56,162 bases of DNA from an uncultured Muribaculaceae bacterium (GTDB lineage: Bacteria; Bacteroidota; Bacteroidia; Bacteroidales; Muribaculaceae): positions 1-56,162 of the forward strand of contig CAJUBC010000009.1 in assembly GCA_910584545.1 (NCBI GenBank). The letters are read 5' to 3'. The position numbers and the translations under genes were made by a program. Below the pieces are notes generated by a model. That model had not been told where the DNA came from and ran no database searches. It was given only the letters and a program-made list of their open reading frames with translations. This document shows, piece by piece, positions 1 through 9,682 of the stretch; position 1 is the stretch's first letter, and every line of letters starts with the position of its first letter.

Positions 1-93
1 CAGAAGGCTTTTTATCCTGGAAAGACTACCTCAACGCGTCTGCTGAACAGTTACCCTCTACAAAACATCCGATTAAAAAAAGAACGGAAAAGA

Positions 94-125
94 TTTGGTG
101 GATTGAAAAAAAAGTGTTAACTTTG
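94..125 (+). promoter_or_regulatory. Bacteroidetes-type promoter for tRNA-His
   Basis: A -33 TTTG at 94-97 is followed after 20 bases by TAACTTTG at 118-125, matching the TAnnTTTG -7 consensus of Bacteroidetes. It lies about 33 bases before the mature tRNA 5' end. Bases 1-93 carry no gene I can recognise; short open frames enter from the window edge but have no visible start. Confidence 0.75.
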
Positions 126-157
126 CATCGCTTTTGAGGGAAACCGATAAGCGACAT

Positions 158-232
158 GGTGAATTTAGCTCAGTTGGTTAGAGCGACGGATTGTGGTTCC
201 GTAGGTCGTGGGTTCGAGACCCACATTTCACC
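158..232 (+). tRNA. tRNA-His (anticodon GTG)
   Basis: The cloverleaf folds well: D-arm GCTC/GAGC, anticodon stem ACGGA/TCCGT with loop TTGTGGT (anticodon GTG at 193-195), and T-arm GTGGG/CCCAC with TTCGAGA. An extra G at 158 faces the discriminator C at 232, the G-1:C73 pair that marks tRNA-His. The acceptor stem has one T-T mismatch at pair 6-67. The 3' CCA is not encoded. A promoter precedes it and a hairpin with a T-tract follows, so it looks like a single-gene transcription unit. Confidence 0.95.
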
Positions 233-247
233 CTACACACAATTTAG

Positions 248-280
248 AAGTCGGACCTGTAAGGTTCGACTTTCTTTTTT
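248..280 (+). terminator. Intrinsic terminator after tRNA-His
   Basis: A stem of about 10 bp (arms 248-257 and 263-272, one G:U pair) with a short loop is followed by a T-rich run at 271-280. It ends only 17 bases before the start codon of the phosphatase gene. Confidence 0.75.
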
Positions 281-296
281 AGAAATCAAACATATT

Positions 297-1700
297 ATGA
301 AAAATCTCAAGACCTTGATTGCTGCATTGATGATGACGATCTGCGCCTTTGGTGCCGGAGCACGGGCCAGGTATATCTTCTATTTCATAGGAGACGGCAT
401 GGGCATGGGGCATGTATATGCCACTGAAACCTATAACCGCGACGTTCTCGGAAACAGTTCCCCGATTCTGATGATGCGGTTCCCCGTCGCCACTCAGGTG
501 CGCACTTATTCTTTCGACAGATCCATCACAGACTCGGCTGCCGCCGGTACGGCTCTGTCCACCGGCCACAAGACAAGAAACGGGATGGTGGGTATGGCTC
601 CGGATTCAACCGATGTTTATTCCATCACCGCTCCGCTGCGTGAGGCCGGTTATGCTGTCGGTGTAGCCTCGACTGTGGCCGGCGACGATGCGACTCCGGC
701 TTCTTTCTACGGACACGCAGTGAGCCGCAGCCTGAGCAAGGAGATTTCATCATACGCTCCAACCTCCGGTTTCTCATTCTTCGGCGCACCTGTTTTCAAA
801 GGTATGAAAGGTAAGGATGGAAAGGAAACCGACTGGGTCGATAGCATGAAGGGCGCCGGCTACGCTGTGGTGGAGAATTACAGCGCCTATTCGGCTCTTC
901 CGGAGGAAACGGAGAAGGTGCTCATGCTTGCTTCGAATCCGCAGGGAGAACAGGCGGGCTACACACTCGACTCCATCCCCGGCGCTCTCGATGCTGCGGA
1001 AATCACGCGAACCGCACTGTCGCAACTCTATAAGGAGGGTAAAAAGGATGGTTTCTTTCTCATGATGGAGGGTGGCAACATCGACTGGGCGGCGCATGCC
1101 AACGATGGCGCAACCGTCATCAAGGAGATTATGAATCTCCAGCAGGCGATAGACGTAGCCTATCAGTTCTATCTCGCTCATCCGTACGAGACTCTGATTG
1201 TGGTCACAGCCGACCATGATACCGGAGGAATGGCCCTCGGACGCAGCGGTACGAAAGTTCCCGACCTTTCGCTTGTGGATTTCCAGAGGATATCGAAGGA
1301 CCGCTTCTCCGATTACTGCAAAAGCTTGATAGCAAGTGGAGAGAAACTTACCTGGGAGAGGATGAAGACATTCCTGATGGAAAATACCGGCCTCTGGGGA
1401 GCCATGCCGCTCACCGACAAAGAGACCGCGCTCTTGCGCGACAGTTTCGAAGCTGCCATGCTCAGCCGCAAGAGTGCTGACGAGAAAGGTCTATACAACA
1501 GTTTCAACCGCTTCTCGGTCGATGTGTTCGACATGATGAACAGCAAGTACGGAATTGGCTGGACCACTGGTTCGCATACAGGCAACCCGGTTCCGCTGTT
1601 CGCGATAGGCAGCGACTCGAATCTTTTCACCAAAGCCCTCAACAACACGGAAATCCCGCAGCTGATTCTGAAAGCCGCGGGAGTAGACCCGCGGAAATGA
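297..1700 (+). CDS. Alkaline phosphatase
   Basis: This is a 467-aa periplasmic alkaline phosphatase that hydrolyses phosphomonoesters with a phosphoserine intermediate. Residues 1-24 are a signal peptide ending near ARA. Motifs in order are IGDG (metal ligand Asp33), TDSAAAGTA with the probable nucleophile Ser80, EGGNIDWAAH, VTADHDTGG and a late TGSHTG histidine. The open frame runs back through the tRNA, but the ATG at 297 is chosen because it starts the signal peptide and lies beyond the tRNA terminator. No clear promoter lies between that terminator and the start, so expression may depend on read-through or on a non-consensus promoter. A bidirectional terminator follows. No PhoB-like box was recognised. 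Confidence 0.93.
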   Translation: MKNLKTLIAALMMTICAFGAGARARYIFYFIGDGMGMGHVYATETYNRDVLGNSSPILMMRFPVATQVRTYSFDRSITDSAAAGTALSTGHKTRNGMVGMAPDSTDVYSITAPLREAGYAVGVASTVAGDDATPASFYGHAVSRSLSKEISSYAPTSGFSFFGAPVFKGMKGKDGKETDWVDSMKGAGYAVVENYSAYSALPEETEKVLMLASNPQGEQAGYTLDSIPGALDAAEITRTALSQLYKEGKKDGFFLMMEGGNIDWAAHANDGATVIKEIMNLQQAIDVAYQFYLAHPYETLIVVTADHDTGGMALGRSGTKVPDLSLVDFQRISKDRFSDYCKSLIASGEKLTWERMKTFLMENTGLWGAMPLTDKETALLRDSFEAAMLSRKSADEKGLYNSFNRFSVDVFDMMNSKYGIGWTTGSHTGNPVPLFAIGSDSNLFTKALNNTEIPQLILKAAGVDPRK

Positions 1701-1715
1701 TTCTGATAACGGCAT

Positions 1716-1755
1716 AAAAACAGAGGCACGGCTGTCGAGCGGTGCCTCTGTTTTT
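1716..1755. terminator. Bidirectional terminator between convergent genes
   Basis: CAGAGGCAC at 1721-1729 pairs with GTGCCTCTG at 1742-1750, flanked by A5 on the left and T5 on the right, so it can terminate both the phosphatase and the opposing PepSY-like gene. Confidence 0.85.
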
Positions 1756-1769
1756 GTGCTTTGAATCTA

Positions 1770-2282
1770 TCAGTCGGCGATGGCGATGAAATTGCCGTTG
1801 ATATCGAAGACGTAGATGTCGGGTTCCTCAATGCCTACCTCAATCTCGACAGTGCGACCTCGTTTGTCGAAGTCAATCGACTCCACACGTCCTGCGAGTC
1901 CGTCCTTTTCCAGACGGCGGTATGCGTTGGAGTGAACAAGATCCTTGACTACGGCTGTGGGAAGATAGCTGTTGTCAGGAGCATCGATCTCCATGACGCG
2001 TCCTTGCTTGTTGAACTCAATGTCAATGCCGTTGGAGAGTTCCACATCGCTCTCACCACGCGTGAAGAAATTCTCGCACTTCACTACCTGAACTCCCTTG
2101 AAATGCTTGTTGAGGAATGCCTTGGCTTTTGCCGGAAGATTTGCCGCACGGTTCGATGAACCTGATACGGCTATGCCCGGACCACCCTGATAACGTGCGT
2201 TGTTCTGTGCGGCGGCCTGCGAGAAGCCGCCTAATGCGATGACGACTGCCGCAAGACATGCGGCAATTTTACGTGCTTTCAT
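1770..2282 (-). CDS. Secreted PepSY-like (DUF2874) protein
   Basis: This 170-aa protein has an N-terminal signal peptide of about 25 residues ending AAA-Q. The mature part carries the LPxxAxxFLxxHF pattern near residues 49-60 and alternating charged/hydrophobic strands ending in YVFDINGNFIAIAD, as in the 'putative beta-lactamase-inhibitor-like, PepSY-like' family common in Bacteroidales. These are small periplasmic proteins of unknown function. It lies 24 bases downstream of tilS on the same strand, so the two may be co-transcribed. The family is recognised from pattern only; no catalytic residues are expected. Confidence 0.8.
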   Translation of the reverse strand: MKARKIAACLAAVVIALGGFSQAAAQNNARYQGGPGIAVSGSSNRAANLPAKAKAFLNKHFKGVQVVKCENFFTRGESDVELSNGIDIEFNKQGRVMEIDAPDNSYLPTAVVKDLVHSNAYRRLEKDGLAGRVESIDFDKRGRTVEIEVGIEEPDIYVFDINGNFIAIAD

Positions 2283-2306
2283 AATAACATGGTTTGTTTT
2301 ATGGTA

Positions 2307-3650
2307 TCAACAAATGGTGTCAGGAAAAGTTGGCTCTCGGTGTATACTTATCAGGTGTACTTCCGGAGCGGAGCTTTCGATGACATCGAGCCGGGACCTT
2401 TTAAGGCCCGGAATCCAGAGAATCTCCCCGTCGGTGCGGCGTGTCACCACGGGGACCTCGCGCCGGCGGCGGACATCCAGCCCGGATTCCTTCAGTATGT
2501 CGCTCAACAGTCTTGACCCTTTCATACCGAGCGGTGCGATGCGGTCTCCGAGACGGGGCATCCTCACCTCGCACTGATTAGAGCCGTATGGAAGCCAGAG
2601 AACCTCATTCCCCCCGTTTCGGCGAATTTCCTTGAAGACCCTTTCTGACATTTCCATAACCTGGTCGCAAAGAACATAACGGACTGTTGGGGAGTCGGCC
2701 ACAAAACGGAGCGCGTCGCGGTCAGTGACGAGTTGGCCACCGTCAACGCGCCACCGCTTACCTGGTAGGAAAGGTCTGGCGCAGATGCTGCGGCTGACCT
2801 CGGAGGCAATGGAGGCATCGGCTCCGAATTGAGCCACAAATCTCCGTACAACCCATGATGGTTCAGGACAGTCGGCAATCGCGGAGTAGAACAGGTCGGT
2901 GTCGCCTATATGGAAAAAGGTGTCGGAATAAGCTTGCAGCGCGGTTTCTTCCTCGCGCATATTGGCGATGGTCGTGGTTATGGCCTTGCGTACTCCGGGC
3001 CATCGGGTCTCGACGAGCGGCAGCAGGTCGCGGCGGATGAAATTCCGTCGATAATCTGAAGAAAGGTTGGTTGAATCAGTCATGAATTCCTGCCCGATAG
3101 CGGAGAGGTATGCCTCGATTTTCCCCCGGTCCAGTGTCAGCAACGGGCGGAGGATATGCTGTTCGGTTTCGGGCAGCATCGCGCGGAGCCCGCGCGTGCC
3201 GGAACCACGGAAAAGGTTCATCAGCATGGTCTCGATATTGTCGTCGGCGTTATGTGCCACCGCTGTATGGCTGCATCCGAGATCATTCCTCAGTTCCTCG
3301 AATCGGGCATATCTCAAGTTGCGGCACGCCATCTCAATGGACCCACCCTTGTCACGGCGCCATCCCTCCACATCGAAGTCAACGACAGTCAGGGGTATGT
3401 TTTGCCGGTGGCAGAGATCGCGGCAGAACTTCTCGTCGCGCATGCTCTCATCGCCCCGCAGATGGAAGTTGCAGTGCACGGCATGCACCTCTGCCCCGCA
3501 GCGCAAGAGAGCCAACAGCAGCGCCACACTGTCGGCGCCGCCGCTAAGCCCGACAAGTAATTTCCTCGGCTTGAAACGCCGCAGAAACGCCTCGGTCTCT
3601 CTTTCCACAATGTCAACGGCAGGTTGACGGTCCTTATCTGTAGCTGTCAT
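2307..3650 (-). CDS. tilS: tRNA(Ile)-lysidine synthase TilS
   Basis: This cytoplasmic 447-aa enzyme ligates lysine to C34 of the minor isoleucine tRNA (anticodon CAU) using ATP, changing its decoding to AUA. The PP-loop SGGADS is at residues 36-41, and HNADDNIETMLMNLFRGSGTRGL follows in two parts as in N-type ATP pyrophosphatases. The length and the C-terminal domain (PRLGDRIAPLGMKGSRLLSDIL) match the full-length E. coli-type enzyme. A TAATTTTG box at 3700-3707 on the minus strand lies about 50 bases upstream, although no good -33 element is seen. The gene is divergent from rubrerythrin. Confidence 0.95.
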   Translation of the reverse strand: MTATDKDRQPAVDIVERETEAFLRRFKPRKLLVGLSGGADSVALLLALLRCGAEVHAVHCNFHLRGDESMRDEKFCRDLCHRQNIPLTVVDFDVEGWRRDKGGSIEMACRNLRYARFEELRNDLGCSHTAVAHNADDNIETMLMNLFRGSGTRGLRAMLPETEQHILRPLLTLDRGKIEAYLSAIGQEFMTDSTNLSSDYRRNFIRRDLLPLVETRWPGVRKAITTTIANMREEETALQAYSDTFFHIGDTDLFYSAIADCPEPSWVVRRFVAQFGADASIASEVSRSICARPFLPGKRWRVDGGQLVTDRDALRFVADSPTVRYVLCDQVMEMSERVFKEIRRNGGNEVLWLPYGSNQCEVRMPRLGDRIAPLGMKGSRLLSDILKESGLDVRRRREVPVVTRRTDGEILWIPGLKRSRLDVIESSAPEVHLISIHREPTFPDTIC

Positions 3651-3699
3651 AAAAGTAGTATACTATTCATGGGAGGGGTGAGACGGGAATCTCCCTGTG

Positions 3700-3707
3700 C
3701 AAAATTA
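3700..3707 (-). promoter_or_regulatory. Probable -7 box of tilS promoter
   Basis: Read on the minus strand this is TAATTTTG, the TAnnTTTG consensus, with a spacing to tilS that fits a leader of about 45 bases. No TTTG is seen at the usual -33 spacing. Confidence 0.45.
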
Positions 3708-3805
3708 CAAAAATTAATGATACCGCGGGGTGCAGGTGTAGGGATAAATGTTTAAAAAAGTTAAAATCCGAACCATTGGGATATAAATTTGTTTCATAAA
3801 AAGAA

Positions 3806-3837
3806 TTTGTCCAATAGGAGAAATTTTATTAACTTTG
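3806..3837 (+). promoter_or_regulatory. Promoter of rubrerythrin
   Basis: TTTG at 3806-3809, a 20-base spacer, then TAACTTTG at 3830-3837. The leader to the ATG at 3908 is about 65 bases. Confidence 0.75.
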
Positions 3838-3907
3838 CAGTGGACAAAGGGAAAAATCCCTATTGCTCCCTACAAGAACAGATAACCCAAAAAAGAATAA
3901 GATAAAA

Positions 3908-4465
3908 ATGGCAAAACAATGGATTTGCACCGTATGCGGTTATATCGCAGAGGGTGAAACAGCTCCCGAGAAATGCCCGCAGTGCGGCGCTCCCCGTTCC
4001 AAATTCAAAGAGATGAACCCCGATGAGCTCCTCAAGTTCGTTACCGAGCATGAGGTAGGCGTGGCCAAGGGTACAGGCGATGAGATGATTAAGGATCTCA
4101 ACACTCATTTCAACGGCGAGTGCACCGAGGTCGGCATGTATCTGGCAATGAGCCGTCAGGCAGACCGCGAGGGCTATCCCGAAATCGCAGAGGCCTTCAA
4201 GCGTTACGCTTGGGAAGAGGCTGAGCATGCTGCCAAGTTCGCTGAGCTCCTCGGCGATATGGTATGGGATACCAAGACCAACCTTGACAAACGTATGCAC
4301 GCCGAGGCCGGTGCCAATGCCGACAAGATGCGTATCGCTAAGAACGCCAAGGAGGCAGGTCTCGACGCCATCCACGACACCGTTCATGAGATGGCAAAGG
4401 ATGAGGCTCGTCACGGACGTGGCTTCGCAGGTCTCTACGAGCGCTATTTCGGTAACAAGAAATAA
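3908..4465 (+). CDS. Rubrerythrin with N-terminal rubredoxin domain
   Basis: This 185-aa cytoplasmic peroxidase reduces H2O2 with electrons relayed through a rubredoxin centre, protecting anaerobes. The rubredoxin domain comes first, with Cys7, Cys10, Cys23 and Cys26 as two CxxC pairs (CTVC and CPQC). The di-iron four-helix bundle follows with EEAEH and DEARHGRG carboxylate/histidine motifs. The domain order is that of 'reverse' rubrerythrins, opposite to the classical Desulfovibrio protein. The ATG at 3908 is used because the rubredoxin domain begins there, and an upstream in-frame extension lacks similarity to anything. It is transcribed alone, with its own promoter and terminator. Confidence 0.92.
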   Translation: MAKQWICTVCGYIAEGETAPEKCPQCGAPRSKFKEMNPDELLKFVTEHEVGVAKGTGDEMIKDLNTHFNGECTEVGMYLAMSRQADREGYPEIAEAFKRYAWEEAEHAAKFAELLGDMVWDTKTNLDKRMHAEAGANADKMRIAKNAKEAGLDAIHDTVHEMAKDEARHGRGFAGLYERYFGNKK

Positions 4466-4505
4466 GCCTTAGAACCGGAGTTAATGCAATTATATTATTA
4501 AAAGG

Positions 4506-4547
4506 GAGAGGTTCCGCGTTTATGCGCGGAGCCTCTCGCGGTTTTTT
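4506..4547 (+). terminator. Intrinsic terminator after rubrerythrin
   Basis: Arms at 4506-4518 and 4525-4537 form a 13-bp stem with one G:U pair and a TTTATG-type loop, followed by a T6 run at 4542-4547. Confidence 0.88.
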
Positions 4548-4562
4548 CAAGCGTATTGGAGA

Positions 4563-4970
4563 ATGCGTGTACTTGCTATTGATTATGGGCGGAAGCGCTG
4601 TGGTGTGGCTGTGACCGATGTGCTGCAGATTGCGGCCAACAGTCTGCCGGTGGTTCCCACCGCTCAATTGCTTCCGTTTTTAAAAGATTATTGTGCGAAA
4701 GAACCGGTGGAGCGGATTATCGTCGGAGAACCGCGGACGGTCCGGGGGGAGGAATCGGAATCTATGCGCTATATCAGACCGTTTCTCGGGCAGTTGCATA
4801 AGGCGTTGCCGCAGATACCGGTAGAGATGGTAGATGAACGGTTCACTTCGGTGATAGCCCATCGGGAGATGATTGCCGCCGGATTCAAGAAATCGGACCG
4901 GCAGCGCAAAGGCCTCGCCGACGAGATGTCGGCTGTGCTAATACTCACTACCTGGCTTGAGTCGCGCTGA
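4563..4970 (+). CDS. ruvX: Putative Holliday junction resolvase RuvX/YqgF
   Basis: This 135-aa member of the RNase H-like YqgF family is implicated in 16S pre-rRNA 5' end processing and Holliday junction cleavage. Motifs seen are AIDYGRKRCGVAVTD (catalytic Asp7), VGEP (Glu56) and DERFTS (Asp91), with the usual C-terminal DEMSAVLIL helix. The length is normal for the family. The start lies just after the rubrerythrin terminator. The T-rich, GC-skewed hairpin after the stop probably ends the transcript before def. Confidence 0.93.
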   Translation: MRVLAIDYGRKRCGVAVTDVLQIAANSLPVVPTAQLLPFLKDYCAKEPVERIIVGEPRTVRGEESESMRYIRPFLGQLHKALPQIPVEMVDERFTSVIAHREMIAAGFKKSDRQRKGLADEMSAVLILTTWLESR

Positions 4971-5020
4971 CACGCCGCTCCCCGGATTCGGATTCGGTTC
5001 GGATTCGGCGTGCTCTTTTT
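4971..5020 (+). terminator. Probable terminator after ruvX with ATTCGG repeats in the loop
   Basis: CACGCCG at 4971-4977 pairs with CGGCGTG at 5006-5012, followed by CTC and a T7 run. The 28-base loop is made largely of repeated GGATTC/GGTTC units, which is unusual but does not block the stem. Confidence 0.65.
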
Positions 5021-5049
5021 TGTATTACGGGGATTTTTCGCTAATTTTG
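5019..5049 (+). promoter_or_regulatory. Promoter of def
   Basis: TTTG at 5019-5022, a 19-base spacer and TAATTTTG at 5042-5049. The start codon at 5066 leaves a leader of only about 10 bases. Confidence 0.72.
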
Positions 5050-5065
5050 CAAAAAATTTTACTCA

Positions 5066-5626
5066 ATGGTTCTACCTGTTTATCTATATGGCCATCCTGT
5101 TTTGCGTCAGGAGGCCGAAGATATCGATAAGGACTATCCCGATCTGCAGAAGCTAATCAGGGATATGTTCGAGACAATGTATTTCACCGAAGGCATAGGA
5201 CTTGCCGCCCCTCAGATCGGTAAGTCGATCGCGGTAATCGTGGTCGACGGAAGCCCGCTCGCCAATGAGTTTCCGGAATGCAAAGACACTAAGATGGTGA
5301 TCATCAATCCGGAACTTGAAGTGATCGAGGATGAGGATCCGGTCAGCCGTTCGGAAGGCTGTCTTTCTGTGCCGGGACTTTCCGAGAACGTGAATCGCAT
5401 TGAGCATATCCGTCTCAACTGGTTCGACGAGAACTTCGTGGAGCATGAGCAGGAATTCCGCGGTTTCGCGGCCAGGATGATCCAGCATGAGTTCGACCAC
5501 CTGCTCGGAGTGGTCTATACGGACAGGATCTCTCCTATCCGCAAGCAGTTGATAAGAAACAAACTCAACAATATATCGCGTGGAAAGACCGATTGCGGCT
5601 ACCGCACCGTCCACGCTAAAAAGTAA
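5066..5626 (+). CDS. def: Peptide deformylase
   Basis: This 186-aa metalloenzyme removes the N-terminal formyl group from nascent polypeptides at the ribosome. All three family motifs are present: GIGLAAPQIG at 43-52, EGCLSVPG at 97-104 (metal ligand Cys99) and QHEFDHLLG at 140-148 (metal ligands His141 and His145, catalytic Glu142). ettA begins 47 bases downstream and is probably co-transcribed, placing two ribosome-associated functions together. Confidence 0.96.
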   Translation: MVLPVYLYGHPVLRQEAEDIDKDYPDLQKLIRDMFETMYFTEGIGLAAPQIGKSIAVIVVDGSPLANEFPECKDTKMVIINPELEVIEDEDPVSRSEGCLSVPGLSENVNRIEHIRLNWFDENFVEHEQEFRGFAARMIQHEFDHLLGVVYTDRISPIRKQLIRNKLNNISRGKTDCGYRTVHAKK

Positions 5627-5673
5627 ATAGAAACTTAAACTTGCCAGAAAGGCCGAACCCAAACCCCAAAGAC

Positions 5674-7359
<1,686 letters not shown>

Positions 7360-7413
7360 TTGGGACCGCGGACTTGGGGCTGGATAAGAACGGTAATAAT
7401 TGTATAATTTTCA

Positions 7414-9105
7414 ATGGACTGGCTTATTGATTTGCTCAGGCCGGGAAATGTTTCGCTCGCGAGCACCGTACTTCTGTATTCGTTCGTGATATTCGTCGGA
7501 ATCTATCTCGGCAAGATGAAAATCCTGGGCGTTTCGTTAGGAGTCACGTTCGTGCTTTTCGTAGGAATCCTGTTGGGCCATTTCGGCTATACGGCCGCGC
7601 CCGACGTGCTTCATTTCCTCCGGGAGTTCGGACTGATTCTATTCATTTTCTCTATCGGTATGCAGGTCGGCCCCGGATTCTTCTCATCCTTTAAGGAGGG
7701 GGGAGTGCGGCTCAACGGACTCGCCATGCTTGGCATCGGCCTCAACGTGGCCATAATGCTCATCATCTATTTCGCGCAGGGTGGGGGCGAAGGCTCCACC
7801 TCAATCTCCCAACTTGTCGGCATAATGAGCGGAGCCGTCACCAACACTCCGGGACTCGGTGCCGCGCAGCAGGCTTTCCTTCAGGTGAATCCCGAAGGAT
7901 ACGACGTGAGTCAGCAGATGTCGATGGGTTATGCCGCGGCGTATCCGCTCGGCGTGATAGGAATCATCCTGACCATGATTCTCATAAAGAAAATCTTCAG
8001 GGTGAATCTTGACAAAGAGAATGAGGAAATCACGGGTGGAGAGAAAAATTCGGAACAGACTGCGCGCCGTGTGACATTCAAGGTCACCAACGATATGGTG
8101 TCCGGCCTCTCTATGCAGAAGCTCCACACTCTTATTTCCTGCGACTATGTGATGTCACGTATCGAGAAACCGGACGGCACCGTCATCATCCCCACGTCGC
8201 AGGACACCATCGAGACCGGCGACCTCTGCCTCGTGGTGTGCTCGCTTCACGATGAGGAGATTTTCCTCCGCTTCCTCGGTCCCAAAGTGGAGAAGGCATG
8301 GGAGATGGAAAAGGGTCCCGTGGTGTCGCGCCGTATTCTGGTTACCCGGACCGAGTATAACGGTGTCAAACTCGGCTCGATGCATCTGCATGACGGTTAC
8401 AAACTCAACGTCACCCGAGTGAACCGTGCCGGACTGGACCTCGTGGCCTCCTCGGGACTCCGCCTCCAGATGGGAGACCGGCTTACTGTAGTGGGAAAGA
8501 TAGAAGACATCAACAACCTCGCCACCAAGCTCGGCAACTCGATGAAGCGGCTTAACGAGCCGAATCTGTTCACCATGTTCCTCGGAATCTTCCTCGGTAT
8601 CCTTCTCGGAAGCCTGCCGCTGCAGTTCCCGGGCATGTCGGTGCCGATGAAGCTCGGCCTCGCCGGAGGTCCGTTGGTAGTGGCCATACTGATAAGCGCG
8701 TTCGGAGCCAAGGTGCACCTCGTGACTTACACCAACTCATCGGCCAACCTGCTGCTGCGTGAAATCGGAATCTGCCTCTTCCTCGCTTCGGTGGGCATCG
8801 CCGCCGGAAAGGATTTCGCCGCTACGGTCTTCAATGCCCAAGGCGCGATATGGGTTGGCTACGGAGCGCTCATAACCATCGTACCGCTTATCGTCGTGGG
8901 CATAATAGCCCGATGGAAATATAACATCAACTATTTCTACATCTGCGGTATGATGAGCGGTTCCTATACCGATCCACCGGCACTTGCCTATGGCAACAAG
9001 GTGGCCAGCAACGACGCTCCGGCCGTGGCATACTCCACGGTCTACCCGCTGACCATGTTCATGCGCGTGGTGGTGGCTCAGATATTGGTGCTCTGCTTCC
9101 TCTGA
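7414..9105 (+). CDS. YidE/AspT-family putative transporter with two TrkA-C domains
   Basis: This 563-aa inner-membrane protein has about five hydrophobic helices, a cytoplasmic middle with two RCK/TrkA-C-like domains (around residues 205-375), and a second set of about five helices. This is the layout of the aspartate:alanine antiporter superfamily. The paired motifs GAVTNTPGLGAAQQAF in the first half and GSYTDPPALAYGN in the second half are the family hallmark. The substrate cannot be told from sequence. It follows ettA by 54 bases with no terminator seen between, and a terminator follows it. Confidence 0.85.
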   Translation: MDWLIDLLRPGNVSLASTVLLYSFVIFVGIYLGKMKILGVSLGVTFVLFVGILLGHFGYTAAPDVLHFLREFGLILFIFSIGMQVGPGFFSSFKEGGVRLNGLAMLGIGLNVAIMLIIYFAQGGGEGSTSISQLVGIMSGAVTNTPGLGAAQQAFLQVNPEGYDVSQQMSMGYAAAYPLGVIGIILTMILIKKIFRVNLDKENEEITGGEKNSEQTARRVTFKVTNDMVSGLSMQKLHTLISCDYVMSRIEKPDGTVIIPTSQDTIETGDLCLVVCSLHDEEIFLRFLGPKVEKAWEMEKGPVVSRRILVTRTEYNGVKLGSMHLHDGYKLNVTRVNRAGLDLVASSGLRLQMGDRLTVVGKIEDINNLATKLGNSMKRLNEPNLFTMFLGIFLGILLGSLPLQFPGMSVPMKLGLAGGPLVVAILISAFGAKVHLVTYTNSSANLLLREIGICLFLASVGIAAGKDFAATVFNAQGAIWVGYGALITIVPLIVVGIIARWKYNINYFYICGMMSGSYTDPPALAYGNKVASNDAPAVAYSTVYPLTMFMRVVVAQILVLCFL

Positions 9106-9154
9106 CAGCAGCGATACCGAGCATACCATACATATAGGTGAAATATATTACGAT

Positions 9155-9187
9155 AAATCCGGAACAGTCTCCTCGGTTCCGGATTTT
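9155..9187 (+). terminator. Terminator after the YidE/AspT-type transporter
   Basis: AAATCCGGAAC (9155-9165) pairs perfectly with GTTCCGGATTT (9176-9186), with a short T-run. Confidence 0.75.
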
Positions 9188-9221
9188 CCATATTGACTAT
9201 GCGGCTTTTCTACATTGGATT

Positions 9222-9253
9222 TTTGGCTGTTTGCCGAAAATTTTGTAATTTTG
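9222..9253 (+). promoter_or_regulatory. Promoter of L31
   Basis: TTTG at 9222-9225, a 20-base spacer and TAATTTTG at 9246-9253, leaving a leader of about 65 bases before the ATG at 9325. Confidence 0.78.
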
Positions 9254-9324
9254 CAAGCCGATTCAGCGGGATCGCGACCTGCTGAGACTTTAATAATTAA
9301 TTTTTAACTGCAGTTCTAACAGAA

Positions 9325-9579
9325 ATGAAAAAGGAAATTCATCCCAAAGAGTACCGCGAGGTATGTTTCAAGGATATGTCGAACGATGAGACATTCATCA
9401 CGCGCAGCACTGTAGCGTCGCGCGAGACCATCGAGATCGACGGTAAGGAGTATCCGCTGGTCAAGCTTGAGATTACCAGCTCGTCGCACCCCTTCTTCAC
9501 AGGCAAGCAGAAGCTTGTCGATACAGCAGGACGCGTCGACAAATTCCGCAGCCGTTATGGCAACCGCATGAAGAAGTAA
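9325..9579 (+). CDS. rpmE2: 50S ribosomal protein L31, type B
   Basis: This 84-aa ribosomal protein of the large subunit matches type B L31: MKKEIHPKEYREVCFKDMSN at the start and SSHPFFTGKQKLVDTAGRV near the C-terminus. The CxxC zinc ligands of the type A paralogue are absent, so this is the zinc-independent form. In many bacteria type B L31 replaces the zinc form under zinc limitation; no Zur box was recognised here, so zinc control is not supported by the sequence. It is transcribed alone. Confidence 0.95.
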   Translation: MKKEIHPKEYREVCFKDMSNDETFITRSTVASRETIEIDGKEYPLVKLEITSSSHPFFTGKQKLVDTAGRVDKFRSRYGNRMKK

Positions 9580-9600
9580 ATCCCACAGATACCTACCTCA

Positions 9601-9646
9601 CAAAGACAGAACAGCCTCCCGATTTCGGGAGGCTGTTCTGTCTTTG
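9601..9646. terminator. 22-bp perfect palindrome between convergent genes
   Basis: Bases 9601-9622 are the exact reverse complement of 9625-9646, with a TT loop. It sits between the ends of L31 and the penicillin-binding protein gene and probably terminates both, though the flanking T-tracts are short. Confidence 0.75.
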
Positions 9647-9682
9647 CTGGCTTTTGCCTGAGGGGAGGCATCCGGTGCGAGG

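Noticed and set aside
3..137. Open frame at the left edge that could be the end of an upstream gene
   Set aside because: It overlaps the tRNA promoter boxes, is short and Lys-rich at its end, and competing frames are equally open.
156..296. In-frame extension of the phosphatase through the tRNA
   Set aside because: It would translate the tRNA-His gene and its terminator; the signal peptide starts cleanly at the ATG at 297.
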